Shown: positions 12,601 to 21,000 of the stretch, piece by piece
Numbering within the stretch: position 1 is the stretch's first letter
Layout: every line of letters begins with the position of its first letter
Source: Terriglobia bacterium
Lineage (GTDB): Bacteria; Acidobacteriota; Terriglobia; JAIQFV01
Length of the DNA: 64,000 nt
NCBI GenBank assembly: GCA_020073085.1
Contig: JAIQFV010000002.1
Location: 312,875-376,874, forward strand
Direction of reading: 5' to 3'
Made by a program: the position numbers and the translations under genes
The notes under the pieces: generated by a model
Told to the model about the DNA's origin: nothing
The model's input: the letters and a program-made list of their open reading frames with translations, nothing else
Databases searched by the model: none

Positions 12601-13697
12601 CTCCAAATGCTCACGATGCACGGTTCATCGATCAACTCACCCAGGTGGCGCCGGCTTTCGTCCTGCCTGGAAATTTTCCTACGACCACAAAGTTTGGGAC
12701 GCTTGACATTGTAAGCACTCAGCCCCTCGCAGTGGTGGCGTTGCGGCTGACAAACAACCAGCGGGGAGACACACTGATTACTACCACCCCGATTGCCGAC
12801 TTGAACGCATCGTTGTCGTTCGACCCCATTAGCTTCCCGCAAGTGGTGGATGGGGGTGGATTCAAGACCATCCTGATTTTGGTGAACACCTCAAGCGTCT
12901 CCGAGACCGGCCTTGTGAAATTTTTGACCGACACAGGGATACCGCTGAACGTCCATCTAACCGACGACTCTGTCGGCAGCTCTTCCTTCCCCTATCTCAT
13001 CCCGGCCGGCGGGTTTAGAGTGATGGAAACGGACGGGTCCCCGTCGAGCCAGAATGTGGGGTGGGCGTTGGTGACGCCCAGTTCAACGAACACGCCGGTG
13101 GGCGCCGGGGTATTCAGCTTCACACAGGGCGGTACGCTGGTCACCGAGTCGGGCATCCCCGCCGCCGTCCCTACCACGCATGCGCGGATCTATGTGGATA
13201 AAACGGTCAGTGCGGCCGGCACGCACAACACGGGACTGGCAATCGCCAATCCCGCCCAACCACAGAGCCTGAGTGTCACCATCAATGCCTTTCAGCTGGA
13301 TGGCTTCACGCCCGTAGGCAGTAGTGCGGGACCGGTGGTTCTGAACGGGTTCGGACATACGGCGAAGTTTGCCGACCAGTTCATCAACGGGCTTCCCAGC
13401 GGATTCACAGGCGTGCTGGACATCAGCGCGTCGTCTCCCTTTGTGGCGCTTACCTTGCGCTCGCTCAATAATACTCGTCTCCCGAGCAGTGATTTTCTTC
13501 TCACGACGTTCCCTATTGCCGATCTCAATCAGATTTCACCGAACCCGTTAATCTTCCCGCAGATTGCCGATAGCGGCGGGTATCAGACGCAAATCATTCT
13601 TCTCAACACCAGCAATACAACCTCAAACGTCACGGTGAATTATTTTGATGGGAATGGCCAGCCGCTCGCGTTGAAGAGCGGAAGGGAAGATAAGTAA
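9624..13697 (+). CDS. Exported S53 (sedolisin/pro-kumamolisin) protease with PPC domain and repeated C-terminal modules
   Basis: 1357 residues. Signal peptide at 1-25 (ends LLAQ). A pro-kumamolisin activation domain covers about 30-180 and the S53 catalytic domain about 195-545. Glu263 and Asp267 sit in EVLLD, and the nucleophile Ser464 in GGTSLSAP, as in sedolisins. The usual oxyanion Asp region reads SLSFGLGES, with Glu where kumamolisin has Asp. The calcium-site region 'AYDQVTGWGSFNG' is present. A pre-peptidase C-terminal (PPC) domain lies at about 580-682, a further beta domain to about 860, then two and a half modules of the kind found in the 5691 protein. The final module breaks off after 'FDGNGQPLAL'. 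Likely an acid-acting extracellular endopeptidase (family knowledge). Confidence 0.88.
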   Translation: MNRILRLSSLLLVIVVGLVPPSLLAQHPLAKRYREQSTWIGRAEPGMQMKSMMFAFQLQNQQDLERLLREQQDPQSPNYHRWLTPEEFGSRFGIPQAQYQRAIQWLEENGFTVNMALGNRLRIYFDGATGDVERAFGTHIQLYDYKGKTYFSNDLDPRIPAEFQDRGLGIYGLDDFPKEQPLFKNGNRFGLAPTDTHVAYNLQPLFQSGIDGTGQSIAIVARTNFNIADVQSFRSTFGLPANDPVKILVGNDPGDLGGGEESEVLLDTEWSGAIAKGATIQVVIAPNKNIQASLDYILNNLFTTRVMSLSFGLGESAFSTSGQVDFISTFFSQAAAQGQTALVASGDQGAQQGISSGNSSGADINYLCASPYVVCVGGTTLVPQLDGTSTNVIGYNSESAWVKSGGGKSRFIVKPSYQFGPGVPLINDDGFRDVPDVATVGNPAGGAFVFQGGSLSTGTFGGTSLSAPLWAGVFALVNQASFSNSPGGVGWANPRLYEMGRVQYAQSGPKFFNDVLVGNNNTDTVTGFTAGPAYDQVTGWGSFNGDVFVRSFSQIPAPPTISMDGNPQTTGTIPPANSATECTLNSTQYTINVPAGAVQLVVTLDGPPAGDVDLYVRKALQVGNAGSFNPFVSDYRSEGSTAHEAVYVGPNSLNPLTPGVYFIGVSNCGSTPGAFTLSASVITGSAATKVEELSVDNGIVEVPFPQSSANGTIVVNRLSPSRYPSKLTKIRVYSTQWAQTQNPIGQTIRLIAFADPSGSGNPPSPTPQFLVDQQGTISGSNGFMEFTVPNPPTITSGDWYVGFQHPSTGTAVLASINTSGPPRQASFISMNGGAAFTGPFILPSTLEPANFMIRAVVESHVDTHSTVNLQIPPIGASTVSTSTANTFVQVGYATANATSGGVPFGTAVFTLTQGGTVVTEAGVPASGTTTHARIFIDYRTAVPAKSNAVDAGTIGIDTGFAMVNRGVGPANITYTLRDSTGATILASGVGTLAPNAHDARFIDQLTQVAPAFVLPGNFPTTTKFGTLDIVSTQPLAVVALRLTNNQRGDTLITTTPIADLNASLSFDPISFPQVVDGGGFKTILILVNTSSVSETGLVKFLTDTGIPLNVHLTDDSVGSSSFPYLIPAGGFRVMETDGSPSSQNVGWALVTPSSTNTPVGAGVFSFTQGGTLVTESGIPAAVPTTHARIYVDKTVSAAGTHNTGLAIANPAQPQSLSVTINAFQLDGFTPVGSSAGPVVLNGFGHTAKFADQFINGLPSGFTGVLDISASSPFVALTLRSLNNTRLPSSDFLLTTFPIADLNQISPNPLIFPQIADSGGYQTQIILLNTSNTTSNVTVNYFDGNGQPLALKSGREDK

Positions 13698-13723
13698 CTT
13701 AGACGTCGGAAGGCGAGAGGTTT

Positions 13724-13816
13724 GGAAGGGCGGGATTTTAATCCTGCCGCTAAAGCGGCTTAAAAAAAAATTCTCGTGTGGGCCATCCTTCGGCCGGACT
13801 CAAGTCCGGCCCTTCC
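13724..13816. repeat. Palindromic REP/MITE-like element
   Basis: Outer arms GGAAGGGC (13724-13731) and GCCCTTCC (13809-13816) are exact inverted copies. Inside are a small hairpin GCCGCT-AA-AGCGGC (about 13745-13758) and a perfect 9-bp stem GGCCGGACT/AGTCCGGCC with a 2-base loop (13792-13811). It lies 27 bp after the stop of the S53 gene and before the stop of the convergent SRPBCC gene, so it may also serve as a bidirectional transcription barrier. There is no transposase. Confidence 0.6.
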
Positions 13817-13868
13817 TGAAATCTTAAACTGATTTTTCTTCGTCTCAAGAGAACTCCTCCCAAGCCGA

Positions 13869-14270
13869 CTATCGGTTCGTCTTTTCCAGGTATTCCCGCC
13901 ACGGTTTCCAGTAATATTTCTCCCAACCCTCAGTGACCCCCTGAACATCGTGATCGGCCACGTTGATGTGCACCAACTCGATTCGACCTGCCTTTCCCTC
14001 CGGATAGAAGGTGAGTGTGAGGATGGAGTCGATATCTTCAGGTTTCCAGAGGTAAGCGCGCCAGGATTGAACGATCAGCCGATTCGGAATGGTGTAGAGC
14101 ATCCTTCCTGAAAGCATGTCCCCAAAGGCTCGAAATTCTGATCCGGCGTCCGAGCTGATCGTAACGGGGGCTCCGGTGAAAGCGGCATGGAGTTTTGGGT
14201 CGAGATACATCTCATAGAGTCTCTCGGCGGGGGCTGGCAGCGTCACGCTTTGCTGAACGGTTTTGGGCAT
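13869..14270 (-). CDS. SRPBCC (AHSA1-type START-like) domain protein
   Basis: 133 residues with a GAGGAG site upstream of the start. The pattern is that of the Activator of Hsp90 ATPase homologue family. It has an N-terminal strand 'VQQSVTLPAPAERLYEMYLDPKLHAAFTG', a middle 'FRAFGDMLSGRMLYTIPNRLIVQSWRA', and the C-terminal helix 'GVTEGWEKYYWKPWREYLEK'. The fold is a helix-grip with a hydrophobic ligand cavity; ligand unknown. Cytoplasmic. It may be co-transcribed with the DUF2007 gene 66 bp upstream. Confidence 0.85.
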   Translation of the reverse strand: MPKTVQQSVTLPAPAERLYEMYLDPKLHAAFTGAPVTISSDAGSEFRAFGDMLSGRMLYTIPNRLIVQSWRAYLWKPEDIDSILTLTFYPEGKAGRIELVHINVADHDVQGVTEGWEKYYWKPWREYLEKTNR

Positions 14271-14336
14271 GCACTCTCCTCTGTGGCTCTTTGGGGCCCT
14301 GTCTAAATCCGCCTGTGCCTTCAGTTCCAGGTCTTT

Positions 14337-14609
14337 CTATCCATCCTTTCTCTTCAGAATTTCAGATAGAAGCTTTCTGGCTTCTTCCTCATCATGAGGT
14401 TCGACCTGCAGCTCTATCGGACCGGCAATGAGATTGTAGCCGGTTCCGATGCGCCCGGCACCGAACAAATCCTGGAGGCCTTCGCCTCTGACCAGGAATT
14501 GGATGCCAGCTCTCTCGAGCTGGGATTTGGCATAAGCAAGGATGGCGGGATCTTCAGTTGTCAGAATGGTGACCAGGGAGTCGGATTTTACTGCTTCCTC
14601 ATTTTTCAT
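14337..14609 (-). CDS. DUF2007 family protein (putative signal-transducing, PII-like fold)
   Basis: 90 residues with a strong AAAGGAGG site 6 bases before the ATG. 'LVTILTTEDPAILAYAKSQLERAGIQFLVRGEGLQDLFGAG' and the closing 'IELQVEPHDEEEARKLLSEI' fit DUF2007, a small alpha/beta domain named putative signal-transducing protein. Its biochemical role is unknown. It lies between the TlpA-like gene and the SRPBCC gene on the same strand, so the three could form an operon. Confidence 0.82.
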   Translation of the reverse strand: MKNEEAVKSDSLVTILTTEDPAILAYAKSQLERAGIQFLVRGEGLQDLFGAGRIGTGYNLIAGPIELQVEPHDEEEARKLLSEILKRKDG

Positions 14610-14713
14610 CTGTGCCTCCTTTAAGGTCTATTCCAGCGTTAGTCTGTCATCTCACCGCACGCCCCCGTGCAATGGGTCGACGTTGCATTCGGCCATCCGA
14701 CAAACGTGGACTT

Positions 14714-16030
14714 TCATTTAGGATTGGAACCAGGGTTGGGTTCCTCCAGGTATCGCAGAATCTGTTTCTCAAGATTATTTGCCTCGACTTTCTCTCGCAG
14801 CACGCCTTGTCGATCGATAATCCACAGGGTGGGGAAACCGTCCACGTTATACTTTGCCGCAATCGGATGAAGATCGTTCTCTGCGGTCAACGATCGATCC
14901 ACCATTTCGGGCCAGTCATATCCTTTTTCGCGAAGGAGTGCCTTCGCCTTGTCAATCTTCTCGTCGCACAGTATCCCCACGATCTGCAATCCACGCTGAT
15001 GGTATTTCTCGTGAGTCAGCTTGAGTTCAGGGAGAGCTTTCACGCACGGTTGACACCAGGTCCCCCAAAAATCGACCAATACCACATCCCCCTTCCATTG
15101 ATCGGTGTCGATCTTCTCGCCCTCAAACCCGACCCCTTCCAGACGGATGGGTTTTCCAAAAGACCTCTTTTGAAGGACAAATCCATGGCCCATGCTAGCC
15201 GTTCCTAAATTGCTCATCATCCAGTCGTACCACTTGGCTTTTACCGCAGGGTCCGGCGTCAAATACAAGGCTTCAATTAGCAGGAGACCGGCCACGCGCT
15301 CGTCTTTCCGGGTAAGTTCTACCCTCGAGATCCGTTCATAGTCCTGTGGATCAACATGCATGTTGTTCGTACTCATGAAAAGGATGATATCGAGCAACGC
15401 GTCAGCCTCGGCTTTTACTGCGATCGGTTCTCCCGGATGACGCTCAATGATTTCCGTGCGGAGCGAGTTATACGCGTCCCATTCGTTCCGGTTCCAAACG
15501 GCATTGATGTCTTCGAGCTTCTGCTCCAATAATCCCTGCATCCTTGGCCCTTTGTATCCAGCCTCCTCCAACTCTGAAATCAAATCGATGCGGTGACGTC
15601 TCAGTTCGCGATTCTGCATCTTTGTTCGGATCCAAGTTGCCGGGTCATCCTGGAAAGTGGCCATTTGCTTTGGGAGCGCGTCGATCTCGGCAAGGATCTC
15701 TTCTGAGGGGCGGGGCGCTGGCCTTCGGAGGGCGGAACGATATTCTTTGTCAACCGGGCGTGGGAGAATCAGGGCACCAGGCTTCACTGCTTCACTCGAC
15801 TGCGCAGAGACTTGCGAGGGATAGATGAGAATTGAGACCCCGAGCAAGATCCCCGCCAGGAGGACCCCCGAAAGAAGACCCGTTTTTCCCTTAGGCACAC
15901 GCGAGGCATTCCTTTCATTATTCATCGTGTGACTGAACCTGGATTGTATCGGCCCTCTTTGAAGACAATGCGATGGCGCCGCACTAGAGCAATGGAACGG
16001 CAGCTCATTGGGTGGTGATTGTTTGTTCAT
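14714..16030 (-). CDS. Exported TlpA-like thioredoxin-fold protein with long N-terminal helical domain
   Basis: The C-terminal third (about residues 290-430) is a TlpA/ResA-type thioredoxin domain. It has the active site WCQPC in 'VLVDFWGTWCQPCVKALPEL' and the cis-Pro loop 'GFPTLWIIDRQG'. Ahead of it lies about 200 residues of charged helical sequence without a name I recognise. I chose ATG 16030 (MNKQSPPN, GGAG just upstream). A second ATG at 15925 (MNNERN) lies closer to the signal peptide 'GLLSGVLLAGILLGVSILIYP' and is possible. Role: thiol-disulfide exchange outside the cytoplasmic membrane. This architecture, large unknown domain plus TlpA domain, is common in Acidobacteriota-like genomes. 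Confidence 0.82.
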   Translation of the reverse strand: MNKQSPPNELPFHCSSAAPSHCLQRGPIQSRFSHTMNNERNASRVPKGKTGLLSGVLLAGILLGVSILIYPSQVSAQSSEAVKPGALILPRPVDKEYRSALRRPAPRPSEEILAEIDALPKQMATFQDDPATWIRTKMQNRELRRHRIDLISELEEAGYKGPRMQGLLEQKLEDINAVWNRNEWDAYNSLRTEIIERHPGEPIAVKAEADALLDIILFMSTNNMHVDPQDYERISRVELTRKDERVAGLLLIEALYLTPDPAVKAKWYDWMMSNLGTASMGHGFVLQKRSFGKPIRLEGVGFEGEKIDTDQWKGDVVLVDFWGTWCQPCVKALPELKLTHEKYHQRGLQIVGILCDEKIDKAKALLREKGYDWPEMVDRSLTAENDLHPIAAKYNVDGFPTLWIIDRQGVLREKVEANNLEKQILRYLEEPNPGSNPK

Positions 16031-16360
16031 GGATTTCTCCGGGGAGGGTAAGTGAACCAAGTGGAACGTTACGAGGAGAGTATATTCGGTTTCATGGTGT
16101 CAAACAAGTGGACTGTAGCAGCCCCCGACCGAGGCGCGAGATGAATTGATCAACCGCCATCTGGACTGATCAGATGATTGGGGTCGCATCTTTTCATTCT
16201 CCAATTTGGTGTGATGATGATGATTTACATGGAGTTATCCCTCGCGCGATTGTCCCAAACCTGGCTTCACGTTGGGTGTTGATCCCCGTAAAATATCTGA
16301 ACTTTTTAGGGGGTTGGCACGTTACATAGGATAGGCACATCAAGAGAGGAGAGGGCAAAC
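16031..16360. other. Divergent intergenic region
   Basis: 330 bp between the divergent TlpA-like gene and the duplicated-domain pair. No gene is visible. It must hold promoters for both sides. The only candidate I can name is the ECF-like pair at 16299-16325. Confidence 0.5.
16299..16325 (+). promoter_or_regulatory. Possible ECF-type promoter before the duplicated-domain pair
   Basis: GAACTT (16299-16304) and CGTTAC (16320-16325) are separated by 15 bp. This resembles the GAAC...CGT pattern of extracytoplasmic-function sigma factors. It would give a short leader ending in a strong purine-rich site (AGAGGAGAGG) before ATG 16361. No ECF sigma gene is in the window, so this is only suggestive. 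Confidence 0.25.
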
Positions 16361-16930
16361 ATGAAGAAGACACTACTGGGTCTAATTCTGCTGGTTTTGG
16401 CTGCCGGCATGGTGCTCGCGCAGACCAGCGACAAATGGCTTCACATTAAAGTCGATAACACGGGCGACAAAACGGAGCGCGTGCGTGTAAATATCCCGCT
16501 GGACCTGGCGGAGAAGATCCTCCCGGCAATTAACAAGGACCACCTCCACGGCGGAAAAGTCCGAATCGGTGAGGCGAAGTTCAACGACATCGATCTCCGG
16601 GCGATGTTGGAGGCGATTCGAAACGCCAAAGACAATGAGTTTGTAACGGTCGATTCGGAGCATCAAAACGTGCGTGTCGCCAAGCAAGGGGGCAACCTGA
16701 TCGTCAAGGTGAGCGACCTCCGCCACGAAAAGAAAGAGCAAGAAGTGGATATCTCCATCCCATTCACGGTCATTGATGCCCTGCTTTCCAGCGGGAGAAA
16801 AGATGAGTTGGATCTCGTGGCAGCGGTCCGGGCTTTGGCGGCGCATGGGGATACGGTGTTGGTCACCGTCACGGATGGGTCGAGCAACGTTCGCATCTGG
16901 GTGGATTCAAACGCGCCCGCAGCGCAGTGA
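16361..16930 (+). CDS. Exported protein made of two copies of a YvlB/LiaX-like domain
   Basis: 189 residues. Signal peptide at 1-20 (ends VLAQ). The mature part consists of two similar halves. Each starts with a strand ('WLHIKVDN...' at about 24; 'NLIVKVSD...' at about 110), then 'VrVniPLdLaekiLpai' or 'VDISIPFTVIDALLSS', a helix, and ends 'efVtVdse..nVrVak' or 'TVLVTVTDGSSNVRIWV'. This pattern resembles the C-terminal repeats of YvlB/LiaX-type envelope-stress proteins (recognition by eye, moderate). It is followed 10 bp later by a paralogue. It probably acts in the periplasm; function unknown. Confidence 0.7.
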   Translation: MKKTLLGLILLVLAAGMVLAQTSDKWLHIKVDNTGDKTERVRVNIPLDLAEKILPAINKDHLHGGKVRIGEAKFNDIDLRAMLEAIRNAKDNEFVTVDSEHQNVRVAKQGGNLIVKVSDLRHEKKEQEVDISIPFTVIDALLSSGRKDELDLVAAVRALAAHGDTVLVTVTDGSSNVRIWVDSNAPAAQ

Positions 16931-16940
16931 GGAGGTCATC

Positions 16941-17432
16941 ATGCCTACAGGAATCGCAATTCTTGGCGGCGCAGGTGTTCTGGTGTTCGGGGGGATGGTT
17001 GCGGCAGGTGCTGCGGTTTACCAGGCGGGCGCCGTCCGAGTGAGCGTCGACGAGAAGAGACCTGATGGACATCACATCCATCTGATCGCCCCTGCAGCCG
17101 CTATCCCGATTGGGATAAGGTTTGTGCCGGATCGGGCGCTGCGACATGCCTCCTCGGAGGTGCGGCCCTGGCTCCCGGCCATCGAGGTCGCCGTCACGGA
17201 GTTGGAGAAGTATCGCGACTTCACCCTCGTGGAAGTCGAAGATGGGCAGGACCATGTGAAGATCCGGAAGATCGGCCCATCCATGGTGATCGATGTGGAC
17301 AGTACGGACGCAACGGTACACGTGTCATTCCCGCTGAGAAGCGCGATGTCGGCCCTGCGCAGAATTGAGGCGCTTCCAAAGGACAGCAAAAATACCATTG
17401 TGGACGATCGGTTCTCCGATGAGGATGATTAG
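16941..17432 (+). CDS. Membrane-anchored paralogue of the preceding domain protein
   Basis: 163 residues from ATG 16941, preceded by GAGGAGG. An open frame extends upstream to 16773 inside the previous gene but has no support. One hydrophobic segment at about residues 5-30 would anchor it. The rest holds domain units of the same kind as its neighbour: 'AVRVSVDEK..DGHHIHLIAPAAAIPIG...' and 'VIDVDSTDATVHVSFPLRSAMSALRRI'. The two genes are surely co-transcribed and may form a complex (inference). The acidic C-terminus (DDRFSDEDD) is unusual. Function unknown. Confidence 0.68.
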   Translation: MPTGIAILGGAGVLVFGGMVAAGAAVYQAGAVRVSVDEKRPDGHHIHLIAPAAAIPIGIRFVPDRALRHASSEVRPWLPAIEVAVTELEKYRDFTLVEVEDGQDHVKIRKIGPSMVIDVDSTDATVHVSFPLRSAMSALRRIEALPKDSKNTIVDDRFSDEDD

Positions 17433-18015
17433 GTGTCTGAGAACAGTTCTCAGTTGCCAGTGCTCAGTTGTCAGTGAAAGGCACACAGAGTCCGAGTTGA
17501 GGCGCGCTGGCGGGATAAAACGTTAAGACCATTCTGCTGCAGCATATGCCACTGGGGTGGGGTGTCGCGTTTGGCACCGGATGGCCTCAGTGGCTGCTTT
17601 TTTTGATGGGCAGACTCAGCCCACCCTGCGTCAAGAGATTCCGATTGTATTCTTGAATAAGAGGTTCTCCCCTGAAAGTTCAGTCCCAAAGCAAAATATT
17701 CTGGTCTCCAAGCTCCACCCTCCCGAACTATTCCTTGAACTAATTCCAATGCGGGTTGAATTTATCCAATCAGGACAAATGCCCTGATTGACTGCAATCT
17801 ACTGGCTCCAAGGCTGCTAGCCGATGGATGGGGTCGGGAATATTTCCCTGTCTTCTCATCCGGAACCTGGGGCGGATCACAGATCATATAGATCCTGGCT
17901 TCTAGGTGGCCTCGCTTTTTCTTTAGGATCCTATCTGAAAGCTTCCTAAAACTCGGGATATTGTGGCATGCTTGGGGAACCACTCTAATTTCATTGGTTT
18001 CCCGATTGCATTGGC
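17433..18015. other. Gene-free region after the duplicated-domain pair
   Basis: 583 bp without a credible gene. It holds the heptameric array at 17444-17478 and, overlapping it, a perfect inverted repeat CTGAGAAC-A-GTTCTCAG (17437-17453). Nothing else is recognised. The short open frames here look random. Confidence 0.6.
17444..17478. repeat. Heptameric repeat array (CAGTTNN type)
   Basis: Five consecutive 7-base units follow the pattern CAGTNNN, beginning CAGTTCT, CAGTTGC. The same unit, in register, recurs at 58471 and in inverse orientation at 58637 and inside cca at 62923. The array begins 11 bp after the stop of the paralogue gene at 17432. Confidence 0.75.
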
Positions 18016-21000
18016 ATGAAGACGGCATCTAAAGTGCAAGATAGCGGAAAAAACAGACGAAACCTGACGATGCGCAATGTGTTGATAATCAACTTTCTGC
18101 TTTCAATCGGGACGGCGTTGGTTGCCTCTCTTGTCCCCCCGGCGATCTCCTTTTCGGCGGGGAGTCCGCAATCTCCGCAGTCGCCCTCTTACGACGGGGA
18201 AAAAGTTATTGTCGTGGACCTGATCGCGCGGCCCACCCTGGATATTGAAGCACTGCGTCCTCTGGTACAGCAAAAGGCGGGAGCGCCCTATTCAACCGCG
18301 AAGATTCGCGACACGGCAGCGGCTCTCGAAAAGACAGGGCTGTTCAGCAGGATTGACATCGAAGTGACACCGGAAGCCGCCGGGCTCCGGGTTGTGTTTG
18401 TGTTGCAGCCGGCGTACTACATCGGCATGATTGACTTTCCGGGTGGGCTCGATGCCTTCAGCTATCCACGCCTTCTCCAGGTTGTGAATTATCCTTCGGA
18501 ACAGCCCTATGAAGAGAGTCGAATGAAGGCTGCGGTGCCGGCCTTGCTGCGTTTCTTTTCCAGCAACGGCTATTTCGCCGCCCATGTTCGAACTGAAAGC
18601 AAATTCGATGAGGCCCGCCAACTGGCCGACCTCGTCTTTCATGTCACCCTGAACAAACATGCGAAGCTCGGGCGCGTGGAAATCAAAGGCCCCGAGGCCC
18701 GGGAGGCGGCGCGGCTCGAGCGCGCCCTGCGCTCGATCCGGGCTCGAGCCAAAGGCGCCTCCTTGATCGCCGGCAAGCCCTATGACCCGGTGCGGATTCG
18801 GGCTGCGACAAAATTCATAATTGATCTGCTGGGCAAGGAAGATCGCCTGGCAAGCCAGGTCCGGATGGAGCCTCCGCGTTATGATCCTGAAACGAATCGC
18901 GCCCACCTCATGTTTCAGGTGACGCCGGGCCCATCGGTCTCCGTCCGTACGGACGGCGCCCATGTCTCCAGGGGAACGTTGAGGAAGATGATTCCTATTT
19001 ACGAGGAAAATGCGTTTGACCAGGACCTCGTGGAAGAAGGCCGGCGCAACCTGATTTCTTATTTTCAAGGCCGGGGGTACTTTGATGTAAAAGTCAATTC
19101 GCAGATCGAGGATGAACCGGCTCGGGTGTCGGTGGTCTACCAAATCGAGAAGGGAGGCCGGCATCGCGTGGTCGAACTGGCTTTTCGTGGAAATCGCCAG
19201 TTCAGCGATGAGGATCTCCTGTCCCAGATTGAAATTCAGAAGGGTCAATTTCTTTCCCGTGGAAAGTTCAGCAACGACCTTCTCAATCGGAGCGTCGAGA
19301 AACTGACCGCCTACTATCGCGAGGCCGGGTTCTCGGACGTCGCGATCAAGCCCAGCGTGGTCGACCACGATCCCCAGGTCAACATAGTTTTTCAAATCAC
19401 GGAAGGTGAGCAGACCCTCGTGGATACACTCCATGTGGAGGGCAACACGACCCAATCGATAAGGAAGTTGGCCCCGGGAGGGCTGAAATTGGGCCCCGGA
19501 AAGGCTTATTCGCAACAGCTTCGAAATCAGGACCGGAATCAGATCATGGCGACTTATCTCGACCTTGGATACCTGAACGCGGTATTTCGGTCAAGAGTCA
19601 GGCCGGTGCCGGGGCGCCCGCATCATGTGGACGTCACTTACACCCTTCAGGAAGGACCGCAGACCCGCATCCGAGACGTCGCCATTCTGGGAAGCGAGAA
19701 CACCCAGCGGCAATTTATCAACCGGACTGCCGGGATTCAAAGCGGCGCGCCACTTAGCCAGGGGAAAATGCTTGAATCCGAAAGTGCCCTGTACGATGCC
19801 GGGGTTTTCGACTGGGTCAGCGTCGCCCCTCGAAAGGTCATCACGGAGCAGACGGAGGAGAATGTCCTGGTAAAGGTCCACGAGGCGAAGCGTAACACCC
19901 TGACTTACGGATTCGGATTTGAGCTGAGTCCGCGCACGGGAAACGTGCCGGCGGGCACCGTGGCTTTACCGGGTCTGCCGGTGGTCGGCCTGCCCGGCAC
20001 GATTACCACCACCCAGAGGAACTTTGCCAGCCCGCGAGGATCGATCGAATACAGCCGGCGAAACATCCGCGGACGTGGCGAGACGGCTTCGGTCTCCATG
20101 TTTGCCGCCCGGCTGGATCAACGCGGATTATTCACTTATGGATCGCCTCACATCGGGGGCACCGAATGGAGTTCTCTATTCAGCGTCTCCATCGAGCGTA
20201 CTAGCGAAAATCCGATTTTCACCGCGCGCCTGGGCGAAGCGGGGTTCCAGGTGCAGAAACCCTTGAACAAGGACAAGACCAGGACCCTGCTCTTCCGGTA
20301 CAACTTCCGCCGCACGGTTTTGACCCAGCTGCTGATCCCCGAGCTTGTTCCGCCGCAGGACCAGTCGGTCCGCCTGTCGACCCTTTCCACCGCCTACGTG
20401 CGAGACACGCGCGATAAGCCCCTCGACGCGCACCGCGGGATTCTCCAGACGCTCGATTTCGGCATTACACCGAAGGTCCTCGGATCAAGCGCCAACTTCG
20501 CGCGATTTCTGGGTCAAATGGCCTACTACCGGCAGATCGGATCCTCGCTGGTGTGGGCCAACAACATGCGCTTGGGTCTGGCGAAGCCCTTCGGGGGAAG
20601 TGCAATCCCTCTCAGCGAGCGCTTCTACACAGGTGGCGCCGCCAGCCTTCGCGGTTTCCCGGTGAATGGCGCGGGTCCCCAGCGGGCCGTGCAGGTTTGC
20701 AGTAATCCAAGCAATCCTACCCCCTCAACTTGCACCAACATCCAGGTGCCGGTTGGGGGAAATGAGCTGTTCATTTTCAATTCGGAACTGCGTTTCCCGA
20801 TCCCCCTGAAGAAAGGGTTGGGAGGTGTGCTGTTTTATGACGGCGGGAACGTGTACGAACGCATCGGATTCAGCCGGTTCTTCACGGATTACAGCAATAC
20901 GATCGGCTTCGGCTTGAGGTACGACACCCCGGTGGGGCCAATTCGCATCGACCTTGGACACAATCTGAATCCGGTTACCGGGATCAAGTCAACACAGTTC

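Noticed and set aside
16314..16330. Sigma-54 promoter (TTGGCACG...) before the duplicated-domain pair.
   Set aside because: The -24-like TGGCAC is present, but no TTGC follows at the -12 distance.
17762..18028. Minus-strand frame of 88 codons before the Omp85 gene.
   Set aside because: It overlaps the start of a certain gene, and I could not tie its sequence to any family; a decayed gene remnant is possible but unsupported.
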